From Hyphomicrobiales bacterium 4NK60-0047b (GTDB taxonomy: Bacteria > Pseudomonadota > Alphaproteobacteria > Rhizobiales > HXMU1428-3), in assembly GCA_040367435.1 (NCBI GenBank), contig BAABWY010000004.1, forward strand, positions 62,001-126,000: a stretch of 64,000 nt of DNA. Reading direction: 5' to 3'. Below the pieces are notes generated by a model. The model was not told the DNA's origin, ran no database searches, and saw only the letters and a list, made by a program, of their open reading frames with translations. The position numbers and the translations under genes were made by a program. The stretch's first letter is position 1. Each line of letters opens with the position of its first letter. Below, piece after piece: positions 47,724 to 55,529 of the stretch.

Positions 47724-48484
47724 TGTTGGATAATGTGAAAATGGAAAAACCTAAAAACGCAAACCACGCCAAAAACGCTCCGGCCTATTTTTCTGCCTGG
47801 GATCTGCATGCTTATTATGGTGAGAGCTATATTGTGCAAGGTATCAACCTTAATATTCATGAAGGTGAAATCTTGGCACTTCTTGGCAGAAATGGTGCTG
47901 GTAAAACATCAACTTTGAGAGCTTTGGCCCGTCTTGATGAGCCAATGATTACTCATGGTGAAGTTTGGCTCGATCATCAACCTCTACATAACATGCGGTC
48001 CTATGAAGCGGCTCAAGCTGGTTTGGCTCTGGTACCTGAAGATCGGTGCATCATACAAGGTTTGACTGTTGAAGAAAATTTGGAATTGGCTCAAATCGAA
48101 AAACCAATTGGTTGGTCCATTCAGCGGATTTATGAATTGTTTCCTCGTCTTGGTGAACGCCGCAATCAGGAGGGGACAACCCTTTCGGGCGGCGAGCAAC
48201 AAATGCTTGCGATTGGACGGGCTTTGGCACGCGATATTAAAATCCTGCTTCTTGATGAACCTTATGAGGGGTTGGCTCCCGTTATTGTTCAGGAAATTGA
48301 GAAAACACTTCAACTTATTCGTGAGCAGGGGATTACGACAGTTATTGTTGAGCAAAATGCTGTTGCTGCACTTAAATTAGCTGACAGAGCTGTTATCCTT
48401 GATACAGGTAAAGTAGTGTTTGATGGAACAGCTCAAGAGGTTCTTGATAATGAAGAGCTGCGTCATGAGTATCTTGCGATCTGA
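47723..48484 (+). CDS. livF: branched-chain amino acid-type ABC ATPase (LivF)
   Basis: A 253-residue ATP-binding subunit, last in the operon. Walker A is GRNGAGKTS (about 57), the signature LSGGEQQMLAIGRAL (about 155) and Walker B ILLLDEPYEGLAP, with the H-loop in VIVEQNAVAALKLADR. It has about 20 extra polar residues before the usual start of the fold. The gene is joined to livG by a TAATG overlap and is followed by a strong terminator. Confidence 0.93.
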   Translation: MLDNVKMEKPKNANHAKNAPAYFSAWDLHAYYGESYIVQGINLNIHEGEILALLGRNGAGKTSTLRALARLDEPMITHGEVWLDHQPLHNMRSYEAAQAGLALVPEDRCIIQGLTVEENLELAQIEKPIGWSIQRIYELFPRLGERRNQEGTTLSGGEQQMLAIGRALARDIKILLLDEPYEGLAPVIVQEIEKTLQLIREQGITTVIVEQNAVAALKLADRAVILDTGKVVFDGTAQEVLDNEELRHEYLAI

Positions 48485-48538
48485 TTGATTTTATTTATTT
48501 GATTTATGGCTGTGTGATCACTCTCACGGAAAAAACTT

Positions 48539-48573
48539 ACGCTCGATTGTTTTAGTACAATCGAGCGTTTTTT
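48539..48573. terminator. intrinsic terminator after the ABC importer operon
   Basis: A 12-bp stem (ACGCTCGATTGT and its complement, 48539-48568, loop TTTAGT) followed by a run of T on the + strand; the minus strand also has TTTTTT shortly after the stem. It serves livF and probably the convergent cytochrome c gene. Confidence 0.92.
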
Positions 48574-48934
48574 ATTCTTCCTTGATCTCAATTTTTTGGG
48601 TTAGTGAAGACAAAAAAGCTATGAAATTAGTAATTTGATCAGGGTTGAATTTAAATTCAGGCATTGCATCGTGTCCAACCACTATTCCTTCAGCTAGTGC
48701 CTCTTCGAGATTTTCTAGTGGCCATTTTTTACTAAAGGTACGAAAAGGGGGAGCTTCCTTGTTTGTGCTTGGGCCTTTTTTCTCAATTGAATGACATTTG
48801 GCGCATAATGTTTCTGCAAGGTTTTTACCTTTTTCAATGGAACCGGCTGTTGCTGCTGAACTGGCTATGCAGAGCGCTAGTATGAAAATACTCAGTTTTA
48901 GGAATGCTTTCATTTGTTCCCTCCTATGGTTCAT
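48572..48934 (-). CDS. class I cytochrome c, periplasmic
   Basis: A 120-residue mono-haem cytochrome with a signal peptide (FILALCIASSAATAGS). The haem motif is CAKCHS (about 43-48) and the sixth-ligand Met is in HDAMPEFKFNPDQITNFIAFLSSL, the usual end of a class I fold. It lies 31 nt downstream of a second cytochrome c gene on the same strand and is probably co-transcribed with it. Its redox partner is not known. Confidence 0.9.
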   Translation of the reverse strand: MNHRREQMKAFLKLSIFILALCIASSAATAGSIEKGKNLAETLCAKCHSIEKKGPSTNKEAPPFRTFSKKWPLENLEEALAEGIVVGHDAMPEFKFNPDQITNFIAFLSSLTQKIEIKEE

Positions 48935-48965
48935 TTTGTCTAAATTGTTTTAGCCCTAGTTATCC

Positions 48966-49445
48966 CTATTTTTGTAGTGTGAGGATATATTCCGCCAGGG
49001 CCTCTAAATTTTTTTCGATGTCTTTGTTTATGCCCTCTTGATCGTCTTGCAATCTGCCTTTTGACATTGACTGGATTGAAAACCACTCACCCCAAACAGG
49101 CATTTCAGGAATGCCGTGAGCTCTTGGCATTGTTCTTCCATCGATGCGGTCTTTTATGACTTTTGTATCGAATGCGTCTCCCATTTTTTGTTTTAATTTG
49201 GTGAGATCTTTTGGCTTTGTTTTCAATTGGGATGCGACAGGACCGTTCCCAATGCCGCTTGTGCCATGACATGAGGCGCAAAGATTGGTGTAAAGTACTT
49301 CGCCTTTAGTTTTGTTTTTTAGGTGCTGAATAGCCCCTTTAATTTTTTTTTGTGCTTCAGATTGCCCACCAGCAACCGCGCTAGCGAAAGAGCTGGTTAG
49401 TATCAATGGAAATATAATAAAGAAAATAGCTGTTTTTCTCTGCAT
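48966..49445 (-). CDS. cytochrome c, periplasmic
   Basis: A 159-residue mono-haem cytochrome with a signal peptide (TAIFFIIFPLILTSSFASAVAGG). The haem motif is CASCHG (about 57-62), followed by GIGNGPVASQLKTKPKDLTKL. The region RTMPRAHGIPEMPVWGEWF (about 104-122) is typical of a c-type family with MP..HG..MPVWG. The gene has a perfect FNR-type box about 135 nt upstream of its start. It is first in a two-gene unit with the smaller cytochrome c. Confidence 0.9.
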   Translation of the reverse strand: MQRKTAIFFIIFPLILTSSFASAVAGGQSEAQKKIKGAIQHLKNKTKGEVLYTNLCASCHGTSGIGNGPVASQLKTKPKDLTKLKQKMGDAFDTKVIKDRIDGRTMPRAHGIPEMPVWGEWFSIQSMSKGRLQDDQEGINKDIEKNLEALAEYILTLQK

Positions 49446-49579
49446 TTTGACCTCTATGATTGATTTGTCTATTCAATGGAAATCTAGTGTAAGGTGAAGC
49501 GCTTGTTTAAAGGTGAGGGGAGATCTGTTTTCTGATCTCTTTATTGTGTATAGATTAGTCTAATTATGGCTGTTTTTTC

Positions 49580-49593
49580 TTGATTTACATCAA
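49580..49593. promoter_or_regulatory. FNR/Anr-type box
   Basis: TTGATTTACATCAA matches the FNR consensus TTGAT-N4-ATCAA at every defined position. It lies 135 nt upstream of the first cytochrome c start codon (minus strand) and 76 nt upstream of the hydrolase start (plus strand), so either gene could be controlled by oxygen. Confidence 0.75.
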
Positions 49594-49668
49594 TCGGTTT
49601 TACTTACATTATTTTGAATTTCTTGTAGTCTCTAACTATTAAATCTCACATTTTAAGGTGCTGACCGA

Positions 49669-50673
49669 ATGAACCCTCATTACGTCAATTTTTTTTCCAA
49701 CCTATTAAAAAACTTTGCGCATCCGTCTAAGAGTATTTTCAAATTTAAACGTAAGAAATCTGATGGGGGAAAAACTGGGACTTATGCTCCTCATCCAGCA
49801 ACAGGCTCCAAGAGGCGTGAGTTTTTGGGGCTTGGCCTCTCGGGATTTCATAAAATTTCCTATCAGGAATGGGAGGTTAAAAGAGGTAGCTTTGGTCGTA
49901 AGGCACAAAAGCCGTCTGTTGTTTGTGTTCATGGTTTGACGAGAAATTCTCATGACTTTGATAAGATGGCTGATCAACTTAGTGAGGACCGGCGTGTTGT
50001 ATGCCCTGATATTGTTGGACGGGGACATAGTGATTGGATAGCCAATAGCGCGCTCTATGAGAATTTACAATATAACGCTGATATGAATGCTTTGATCTCT
50101 CGGCTTGATGAAAGAGAAATTGATTGGGTTGGTACTTCAATGGGGGGATTGATTGGTATGATGCTGGCGGCATCGGCAAATAGCCCTATTAGAAAACTCG
50201 TTATTAATGATGTGGGGCCTTATATTCCTTATGCGGCTTTGGCTAAAATTGGTGCTTATGTTGGCCGCTCTCCTGAGTTTGAAACGATGGAAGAAGCTGA
50301 GGATTATTTACGAAAAATACATGCTGAATTTGTGCCTATGAGCGATGAAGACTGGGAGGCCATGACACTTTATGGTGTACGAGAAATTGAAGGTGGTAAG
50401 TATGCGCTGAATTATGACCCGGGTATTGGTGATCCGGTTCGTGCTGGTTTAACAGGCTTTGATGTGAATTTATGGCCTCTTTGGGAAATGATTGAGTGTC
50501 CTGTTTTGGTGTTTCGCGGGGAAAATTCTAAGTTGCTAACTCCGTCCGTTGCAGAGCGGATGCAGGAGACAGGACCTAAAGCAGCTGTTATTGAAATTTC
50601 TGAAGCCGGGCATGCACCGACTTTAAATGTTCCAAGTCAGATAAAGATGATTTCTGAATTTCTGGATAAATAA
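49669..50673 (+). CDS. alpha/beta hydrolase
   Basis: A 334-residue serine hydrolase. The nucleophile is in GTSMGGLIGMMLAA (about residue 163), the acid is probably in VFRGENSKLLT (about 283) and the catalytic His in EAGHAPTL (about 315). VCVHGLTRNSHDFDKMADQL is the oxyanion-hole segment with HGLTR. The 60 residues before the fold are polar and Lys-rich (KFKRKKSDGGKTG), unusual for this family and possibly a cytoplasmic or membrane-contacting tail. No signal peptide is visible. The substrate is unknown. Confidence 0.88.
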   Translation: MNPHYVNFFSNLLKNFAHPSKSIFKFKRKKSDGGKTGTYAPHPATGSKRREFLGLGLSGFHKISYQEWEVKRGSFGRKAQKPSVVCVHGLTRNSHDFDKMADQLSEDRRVVCPDIVGRGHSDWIANSALYENLQYNADMNALISRLDEREIDWVGTSMGGLIGMMLAASANSPIRKLVINDVGPYIPYAALAKIGAYVGRSPEFETMEEAEDYLRKIHAEFVPMSDEDWEAMTLYGVREIEGGKYALNYDPGIGDPVRAGLTGFDVNLWPLWEMIECPVLVFRGENSKLLTPSVAERMQETGPKAAVIEISEAGHAPTLNVPSQIKMISEFLDK

Positions 50674-50725
50674 AAAGCGCCTCTTGTTTTTTCTCGGGAA
50701 GGGATGAGCTTTAAGAGGCGCTTTT
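50673..50725. terminator. terminator between convergent genes
   Basis: AAAAGCGCCTCTT (50673-50685) pairs perfectly with AAGAGGCGCTTTT (50713-50725), a 13-bp stem with a 27-nt loop. The A and T ends suit both the hydrolase and the DUF4189 gene. Confidence 0.75.
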
Positions 50726-50772
50726 CAGCGTTTTCTGTCTAAATTTATTTTGTAGGTTGATTACTGGTCATT

Positions 50773-51156
50773 TTATCTATCAGTACAAACCCAGCGTTTG
50801 ACTTGGCAATAGCTGTCATATTTACGGCAGGTCTTTTTGGCTTTCCATTTGGCGCTTTTCACTGAGTTACCCCAATGAGCACCCCAACCACCATTAGCAC
50901 CGACGGCTACTGCACCACAGGCATTACGGAACCAAACACCAATTTTACAATCTGAGGCGTATTTACGGCATTTGTTTAAGGCAACCTGATTGGCTTTCCA
51001 TTTTGAATTGTAATTATATGACCAGCCCATTGCTTTTGAAGATGGTGAGATTGCGATTGCACCGAATTTGTTTTTGGCGTGTGCTGTTGTTGCTGAGGTA
51101 ACAAACAGCAGGCTAGCCATTAAAATGAATGCGATTGATGTGATAGTATTTTTCAT
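50773..51156 (-). CDS. DUF4189 domain-containing secreted protein
   Basis: A 127-residue protein with a signal peptide (FILMASLLFVTSATTAHA). The mature part fits DUF4189: FGAIAISPSSKAMGWSYNYNSKWKANQVALNKCRKYASDCKIGVWFRN, then a glycine-rich NGGWGAHWGNS. Six cysteines (in NKCRKYASDC, NAC, KTCRKYDSYC, VC) could form disulphides. The function of the family is unknown; it is often a small, abundant secreted protein. It ends near a bidirectional terminator. Confidence 0.85.
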   Translation of the reverse strand: MKNTITSIAFILMASLLFVTSATTAHAKNKFGAIAISPSSKAMGWSYNYNSKWKANQVALNKCRKYASDCKIGVWFRNACGAVAVGANGGWGAHWGNSVKSAKWKAKKTCRKYDSYCQVKRWVCTDR

Positions 51157-51595
51157 TTGTAACCCCTTTAAAATTTTGTTTTTAGCGACTTATGTTTTTT
51201 TAATTGCTTTAATTAATTTGATCTGATGTTTCTATTGTTATTGGAGATGAGGGCGATATTCAAATTAAATATCTGTAATATTGGACGTTGTTTAATTTTG
51301 TTTGATTATTTGGTTTTTGAAAGAGAGGCCCTTTTCTAAGAGGTTGTTTCGTCTTTTTTCGTTTAATGGTTATGATGAAATCTACATAAATAATAATAAG
51401 TTTTGGGATTTTCTTATTGTAAAATCTAAATTAAGATATTTTCTCATCCATATTTGTTTTCTAGTTCTATTTTAGAAGATTGAGCTGTGGTAATAGATCT
51501 AAACTCGCATTAATATAGGGGTGTTTTGAATTTTTAGACTTCGAAATTGAGTTGTGTTTAATTAGGTGTGTTTAATTTTTAGTGAGGCAGGGATT
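51157..51595. other. intergenic region, AT-rich
   Basis: About 440 nt with no credible open frame, tRNA or strong hairpin. It must hold the divergent promoters of the DUF4189 and YpfJ-type genes. The reason for its length is not apparent. Confidence 0.5.
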
Positions 51596-52603
51596 ATGCG
51601 TTGGAGAGGCCGTGAGGGCAGTAAAAATATAGAAGACCACCGGGGTCGTCAGGGTGGACGTTTTGGGATACCGCTGCCGGGTGGGCGTGGACGAAGTATT
51701 CGTATGCCTGGACGCCGTGGTGGTGGCATTAGCATTTGGACGATCGTTATCTTGCTTGCCTTTATGTATTTTACAGGGAAGTGCGATCCGAATTTGATTT
51801 TGCGTGAGCTTACAAAGGGGCAGGGGATACCTCAAATTGAGCGTCAGCAACAGCCACGTTTTGATGTTGAGCCTTTACCTGATACAGGCGGTGAGTTTAA
51901 TCAGTCTCAATCAAATAATAATTTGAACAAAACGAATTCTAAGATCCCACAAGTGAAGAAAGATGACTTAGCTCAATTTACTTCAGTTGTTTTAAGGGAA
52001 ACTGAGCTTGTTTGGCAAAAGATATTCAAGCAAATTGGAAAACGCTATGAAGAACCGAAGTTGCGCATGTTCTCTCAATCTACACAATCAGCTTGTGGTC
52101 GAGGTATGAGTGCTATGGGGCCGTTTTATTGTCCGCTTGATAAGAAGGTTTATATTGACCTGATCTTCTACAAGGAATTGAAGCAAAAGTTTGGAGCTCC
52201 TGGAGATTTTGCTCAGGCTTATGTGATTGCTCATGAGGTTGGTCATCATGTACAGACACTTCTTGGAATTGCTCACAAGGTACAATCAGCGAAACAACGG
52301 ATGTCTAAAACTCAGGCCAATGCTTTACAGGTTCGTATGGAATTGCAGGCGGACTGTTTTGCTGGACTTTGGGCTCGCCATGCTGATGCTGCCAATCAAA
52401 TTTTAGAGGAGGGTGATTTGCAAGAAGCTCTTCGAGCTGCGTCGAAAATTGGTGATGATAATATTCAGAGGCAAACGCAGGGACACATTGTACCAGAAGC
52501 GTTTACCCATGGTACATCAGCTCAGCGTATGAGATGGTTTCAGCGTGGGTATGATACTGGCAATATGAAATCGTGTGACACGTTTAATGCGCGTAGTCTT
52601 TAA
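51596..52603 (+). CDS. neutral zinc metallopeptidase, YpfJ family
   Basis: A membrane-anchored zinc peptidase of about 335 residues. An N-terminal Arg/Gly-rich cytoplasmic tail (MRWRGREGSKNIEDHRG) is followed by one membrane helix (ISIWTIVILLAFMYFTG, about 42-58) and the peptidase domain. The zinc motif is VIAHEVGHHVQ (about 212-222) with the downstream Glu in QADCFAGLWARHAD. The start is the ATG at 51596, with GAGG about 10 nt upstream; a GTG 30 nt earlier is in frame but lacks a ribosome site. The substrate is unknown. A strong terminator follows. Confidence 0.92.
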   Translation: MRWRGREGSKNIEDHRGRQGGRFGIPLPGGRGRSIRMPGRRGGGISIWTIVILLAFMYFTGKCDPNLILRELTKGQGIPQIERQQQPRFDVEPLPDTGGEFNQSQSNNNLNKTNSKIPQVKKDDLAQFTSVVLRETELVWQKIFKQIGKRYEEPKLRMFSQSTQSACGRGMSAMGPFYCPLDKKVYIDLIFYKELKQKFGAPGDFAQAYVIAHEVGHHVQTLLGIAHKVQSAKQRMSKTQANALQVRMELQADCFAGLWARHADAANQILEEGDLQEALRAASKIGDDNIQRQTQGHIVPEAFTHGTSAQRMRWFQRGYDTGNMKSCDTFNARSL

Positions 52604-52610
52604 CAGAATT

Positions 52611-52646
52611 AAAGGCCCGAAGATGTCTCTCTTCGGGCCTTTTTTA
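52611..52646. terminator. intrinsic terminator
   Basis: A perfect 13-bp stem (AAAGGCCCGAAGA and its complement) with a 6-nt loop and a T-run. It ends the YpfJ-type gene and probably also stops the convergent coiled-coil protein transcript. Confidence 0.93.
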
Positions 52647-52703
52647 TATATGGTCTTGATTTTGCTGATCAATAAAAAGAAATAAGAAAAAGATCTTTAA
52701 AAT

Positions 52704-53546
52704 CTAAATATCACTGCCTTGGTAGATTGTTTGTTTGCAATAGGTTTTTGCTTGCTGAAGGTGGAAGCAAATTTTAGCTGCATCTAATGCATTTTTCAGC
52801 GGGCCTGATACCAATTTATATTTGGGTTGATTGTTTACAACAATGGTGATGTATCTTGGCTTTAAAGAACTAAGCGCTGAATTGTATTTCTTGTTTAGTT
52901 TAGCCCAGGCTCTTTTCAATTGCTTTATATTTTGAAAATTACCAAGAGACACAGCAAATTGTGTTTGTGTGATTTGTTGTTTTTCAGCTTTACCTAATGT
53001 CTTCGGGTTTAGCTTCAGGATAGGTTTGGTGATATTTGACTTTTTAGTGTCTAATTTCTTTTTAGCTTTGGCTGCTGTCTTCTTATTCGCAATAGATTTG
53101 GTTTTGTTTAAAGGGATAAGAGACCCTGTAATATCTATTTTATCAAGTTGCTTTTGACTGGTTTTAGGCAAAGTTACAGTTTCTATTCTGCGTACTTTTT
53201 GTGTCAGTTTTGAATTGTTTTGTGCTAGCACTTCTACGTCTTTGCGTAGGTTAGCGACCTGATTGTCTAAGCCGTAATATTTTAGGTTTAATTGCTTTAA
53301 TGAGTGATTGGTCTGTCCAATGCCATCTCTGATATCAGTTAGAAGCTTTTCAGTTTTATGAGATTTTTGGTTTGCAGCCAATTTTGCATCAATTGTGCTG
53401 GCAAACGGTTTTAGGTTGAGATCGGTGTTTTCCATTAAAAACGCCATATAGGCCAGCGCGCCAATAGCTCCCATAAACCATAGGCTCATATATATGAACG
53501 AACTAAAACTAGATCTTGTTGTTTTGTTTTTTTGTTGTTTGCTCAT
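52704..53546 (-). CDS. membrane-anchored coiled-coil protein with SPOR-like C-terminus
   Basis: A 280-residue protein with one N-terminal membrane helix (FIYMSLWFMGAIGALAYMAFL, about 17-37). A coiled coil follows at about 65-125 (IGQTNHSLKQLN, LDNQVANLRKDVEVLAQNNSKLTQKVRRIE), then a Lys-rich linker. The last 80 residues (FAVSLGNFQNIKQLKRAWAKLNKKY, YKLVSGPLKNALDAAKICFHLQ) look like a SPOR domain, which binds denuded peptidoglycan. A cell-division or envelope role is inferred. It is divergent from glmU, across the repeat region. A second SPOR protein lies downstream of glmS. Confidence 0.78.
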   Translation of the reverse strand: MSKQQKNKTTRSSFSSFIYMSLWFMGAIGALAYMAFLMENTDLNLKPFASTIDAKLAANQKSHKTEKLLTDIRDGIGQTNHSLKQLNLKYYGLDNQVANLRKDVEVLAQNNSKLTQKVRRIETVTLPKTSQKQLDKIDITGSLIPLNKTKSIANKKTAAKAKKKLDTKKSNITKPILKLNPKTLGKAEKQQITQTQFAVSLGNFQNIKQLKRAWAKLNKKYNSALSSLKPRYITIVVNNQPKYKLVSGPLKNALDAAKICFHLQQAKTYCKQTIYQGSDI

Positions 53547-53797
53547 ATAAATGATCTCTAAAAAAAGCGTTTAAACCGTGTTACTTCACCAAATTTTCTA
53601 AAGACGTGATCTATAGATATGAAGTGACTTACGTTAATTACCTATTCAGAGTCGTTCATTTTGGTCAATGTTGAAGCCCTATAGGGGTATTCATGTTTGC
53701 TTTGGTTTGTTGTAAAGATGTTTCATATTAGGCTGCTGGCCAATGATTTGTTTTTAATTAATAGCTTTCGTGTATTGATTCCATTGTCATTTTGATA

Positions 53798-53904
53798 CTC
53801 CTTCAGGTTGCCTTTTTTAGTGGGCCTTCAGGTTTCCCACCAGAAACCGGCCTGTTAGCAACCGCAGTGTTTTATTGCTCCTTCAGGTTGCCCACTAGCA
53901 ACCG
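53798..53904. repeat. nested hairpin repeats upstream of glmU
   Basis: The 447-nt gap before glmU holds three related hairpin units. Each starts with CCTTCA followed by GGTT[G/T]C. Unit 1 (53825-53849): GGTTTC-CCACCA-GAAACC, flanked by GGCC on both sides. Unit 2 (53880-53904): GGTTGC-CCACTA-GCAACC. The stem change T:A to G:C is compensatory. The third unit is split: its 5' half is at 53800-53812 and its 3' half GCAACC at 53858-53863, with unit 1 inside. The opening CTCCTTCAGGTTGCC is identical at 53798 and 53878, 80 nt apart, and a further GGTTGCCAC is at 53923. The rest of the gap shows nothing else. Confidence 0.8.
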
Positions 53905-53993
53905 TCGTTATTTACTAATATAGGTTGCCACTTTTAGGTGACTAGTTTTAAAAAGACATGGTTTTTTAATTTCAATTTGGGTTTTTCACTATT

Positions 53994-55379
53994 ATGGAAA
54001 ATGTTGCTTCTATGACTGATTCTTCACTAATGATCCTGGTTCTGGCTGCGGGTATGGGAACGCGGATGAAATCTAAACATCCGAAAGTTATGCATGCAAT
54101 TGGCTCAAAACCCATGGTTGGGCATGTTCTTGATCTTGGAAATTCATTAGGTGCTGTGAATTGTTCTGTGGTGGTTGGCCCGGATATGAATGAAGTGGAG
54201 AATGTTGCTAAGTCTCATTTTCCCAGCTCCCAGATTTTTGTTCAGCATGATCGCTTGGGAACGGCTCATGCTGTCCTTTCAGCGAAAGAAGCTCTAAAGG
54301 GACATGAAGGGTATGTGTTGGTACTTTATGGAGATACACCGCTTTTAACTAAAGAAGCTCTCAATGGACTATATTCGGAACTGCAAAACGGTGCTGATGT
54401 TGGTGTGCTTGGTTTTGAGGCTGATGACCCAACAGGCTATGGCCGCTTACTCGTTGATGATAATGGTCAATTAGAGGCTATTCGAGAACAAAAGGATGCA
54501 AGTGCATCTGAGCTTGAAGTTAAATTTTGTAACTCAGGTGTTATGGGCTTTCGAACAACTCATATGCTGTCTCTTTTAGAAAAGGTTGGTAATGATAATG
54601 CTAATGGTGAGTATTATTTAACTGATGTGATTGAATTGGCGCGAGAGCAAGGGTTAAAGACTGTTGCTACTCTTTGTTCTGAGCAAGATGTTCTTGGTGT
54701 TAATGATCGGGTACAGCTTTCAGAAGCTGAACGTATTTTCCAAAATAGAAAAAGAGAAGATATACAACGCAATGGTGCAACTTTGATTGCGCCTGAGACT
54801 GTGTTTTTTGCAGCTGACACACAAATTGGACAAGATGTTATCATTGAACCGAATGTTATCTTTGGTCCTGGTGTAACTGTTGGCGATGATGTGCATATTT
54901 ATGGTCATTGTCATTTTGAAGGTGCTGTTATTGAGGCCCACTCTAAGGTTGGTCCTTTTGCTCGTTTGCGCCCGGGTGCTGAGATTGGTGAAAGTTGTAA
55001 GGTTGGTAATTTTGTTGAGGTGAAAAAAGCTCAAGTCAGTAAAGGGGCTAAAATTAACCACCTTACTTACATAGGTGATGCGGAAATTGGTGAAGAGGCG
55101 AATATTGGGGCTGGTACCATCACTTGCAATTACGATGGGTTTAATAAGAATATTACTAAGATTGGTGCCAATTGCTTTGTTGGCTCAAATAGCTCTCTTA
55201 TTGCCCCTGTAACTCTTGGGGATGGTTCATTCATTGGTTCTGGTAGTGTGATTTCAGAAAATGTACCGGCTGATGCGCTGGCTATCACAAGAGCTGAGAA
55301 AAAAGTTTATGAACAATGGGCAGCGCGTTTTAGAAGAAGCCAACAAAGATTAAAAGATAGAAAAGCCGGTCTTAAATGA
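53994..55379 (+). CDS. glmU: bifunctional UDP-GlcNAc pyrophosphorylase / GlcN-1-P acetyltransferase
   Basis: It makes UDP-GlcNAc for peptidoglycan and lipid A. It has 461 residues: an N-terminal uridyltransferase (LVLAAGMGTRMKSKHPKVMHAI, about 16-37; LYGDTPLLT near 107) and a C-terminal left-handed beta-helix acetyltransferase (GDDVHIYGHCHFEGAVI, FARLRPGAEIG, NFVEVKKAQVSKGAKINHLTYIGDAEIG, NYDGFNKNITKIG). An internal ATG at 54012 (MTDSS) is a possible alternative start; neither has a clear ribosome site. It is 150 nt ahead of glmS. Confidence 0.96.
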   Translation: MENVASMTDSSLMILVLAAGMGTRMKSKHPKVMHAIGSKPMVGHVLDLGNSLGAVNCSVVVGPDMNEVENVAKSHFPSSQIFVQHDRLGTAHAVLSAKEALKGHEGYVLVLYGDTPLLTKEALNGLYSELQNGADVGVLGFEADDPTGYGRLLVDDNGQLEAIREQKDASASELEVKFCNSGVMGFRTTHMLSLLEKVGNDNANGEYYLTDVIELAREQGLKTVATLCSEQDVLGVNDRVQLSEAERIFQNRKREDIQRNGATLIAPETVFFAADTQIGQDVIIEPNVIFGPGVTVGDDVHIYGHCHFEGAVIEAHSKVGPFARLRPGAEIGESCKVGNFVEVKKAQVSKGAKINHLTYIGDAEIGEEANIGAGTITCNYDGFNKNITKIGANCFVGSNSSLIAPVTLGDGSFIGSGSVISENVPADALAITRAEKKVYEQWAARFRRSQQRLKDRKAGLK

Positions 55380-55529
55380 TTTTAAGATTAGGCGTCATTT
55401 CACTGGTTTGTTTAATATTCTGAAATGGCACGTGATTTGAACCTTTCAACGAACTTAGCTAAGCGTTACTCCCTATCGGGGCCAAAATACCGGTAGATTG
55501 TATTATTTTGAGAAAATGGAGCCAATTGA

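Noticed and set aside
49520-49539. GAGATC/GATCTC inverted repeat as a terminator
   Set aside because: The stem is only 6 bp with a poor T-tract, and no gene ends upstream of it on either strand.
53798-53904. Repeats upstream of glmU as a CRISPR array
   Set aside because: The units are hairpins of unequal spacing, one nested in another, with no regular spacers and no cas genes nearby.
55380-55529. Hairpin CTATCGG...CCGGTAG before glmS as a glmS ribozyme
   Set aside because: It is a single short stem with one G-U pair; the ribozyme core and pseudoknots are not visible, and the class is known mainly from Firmicutes.
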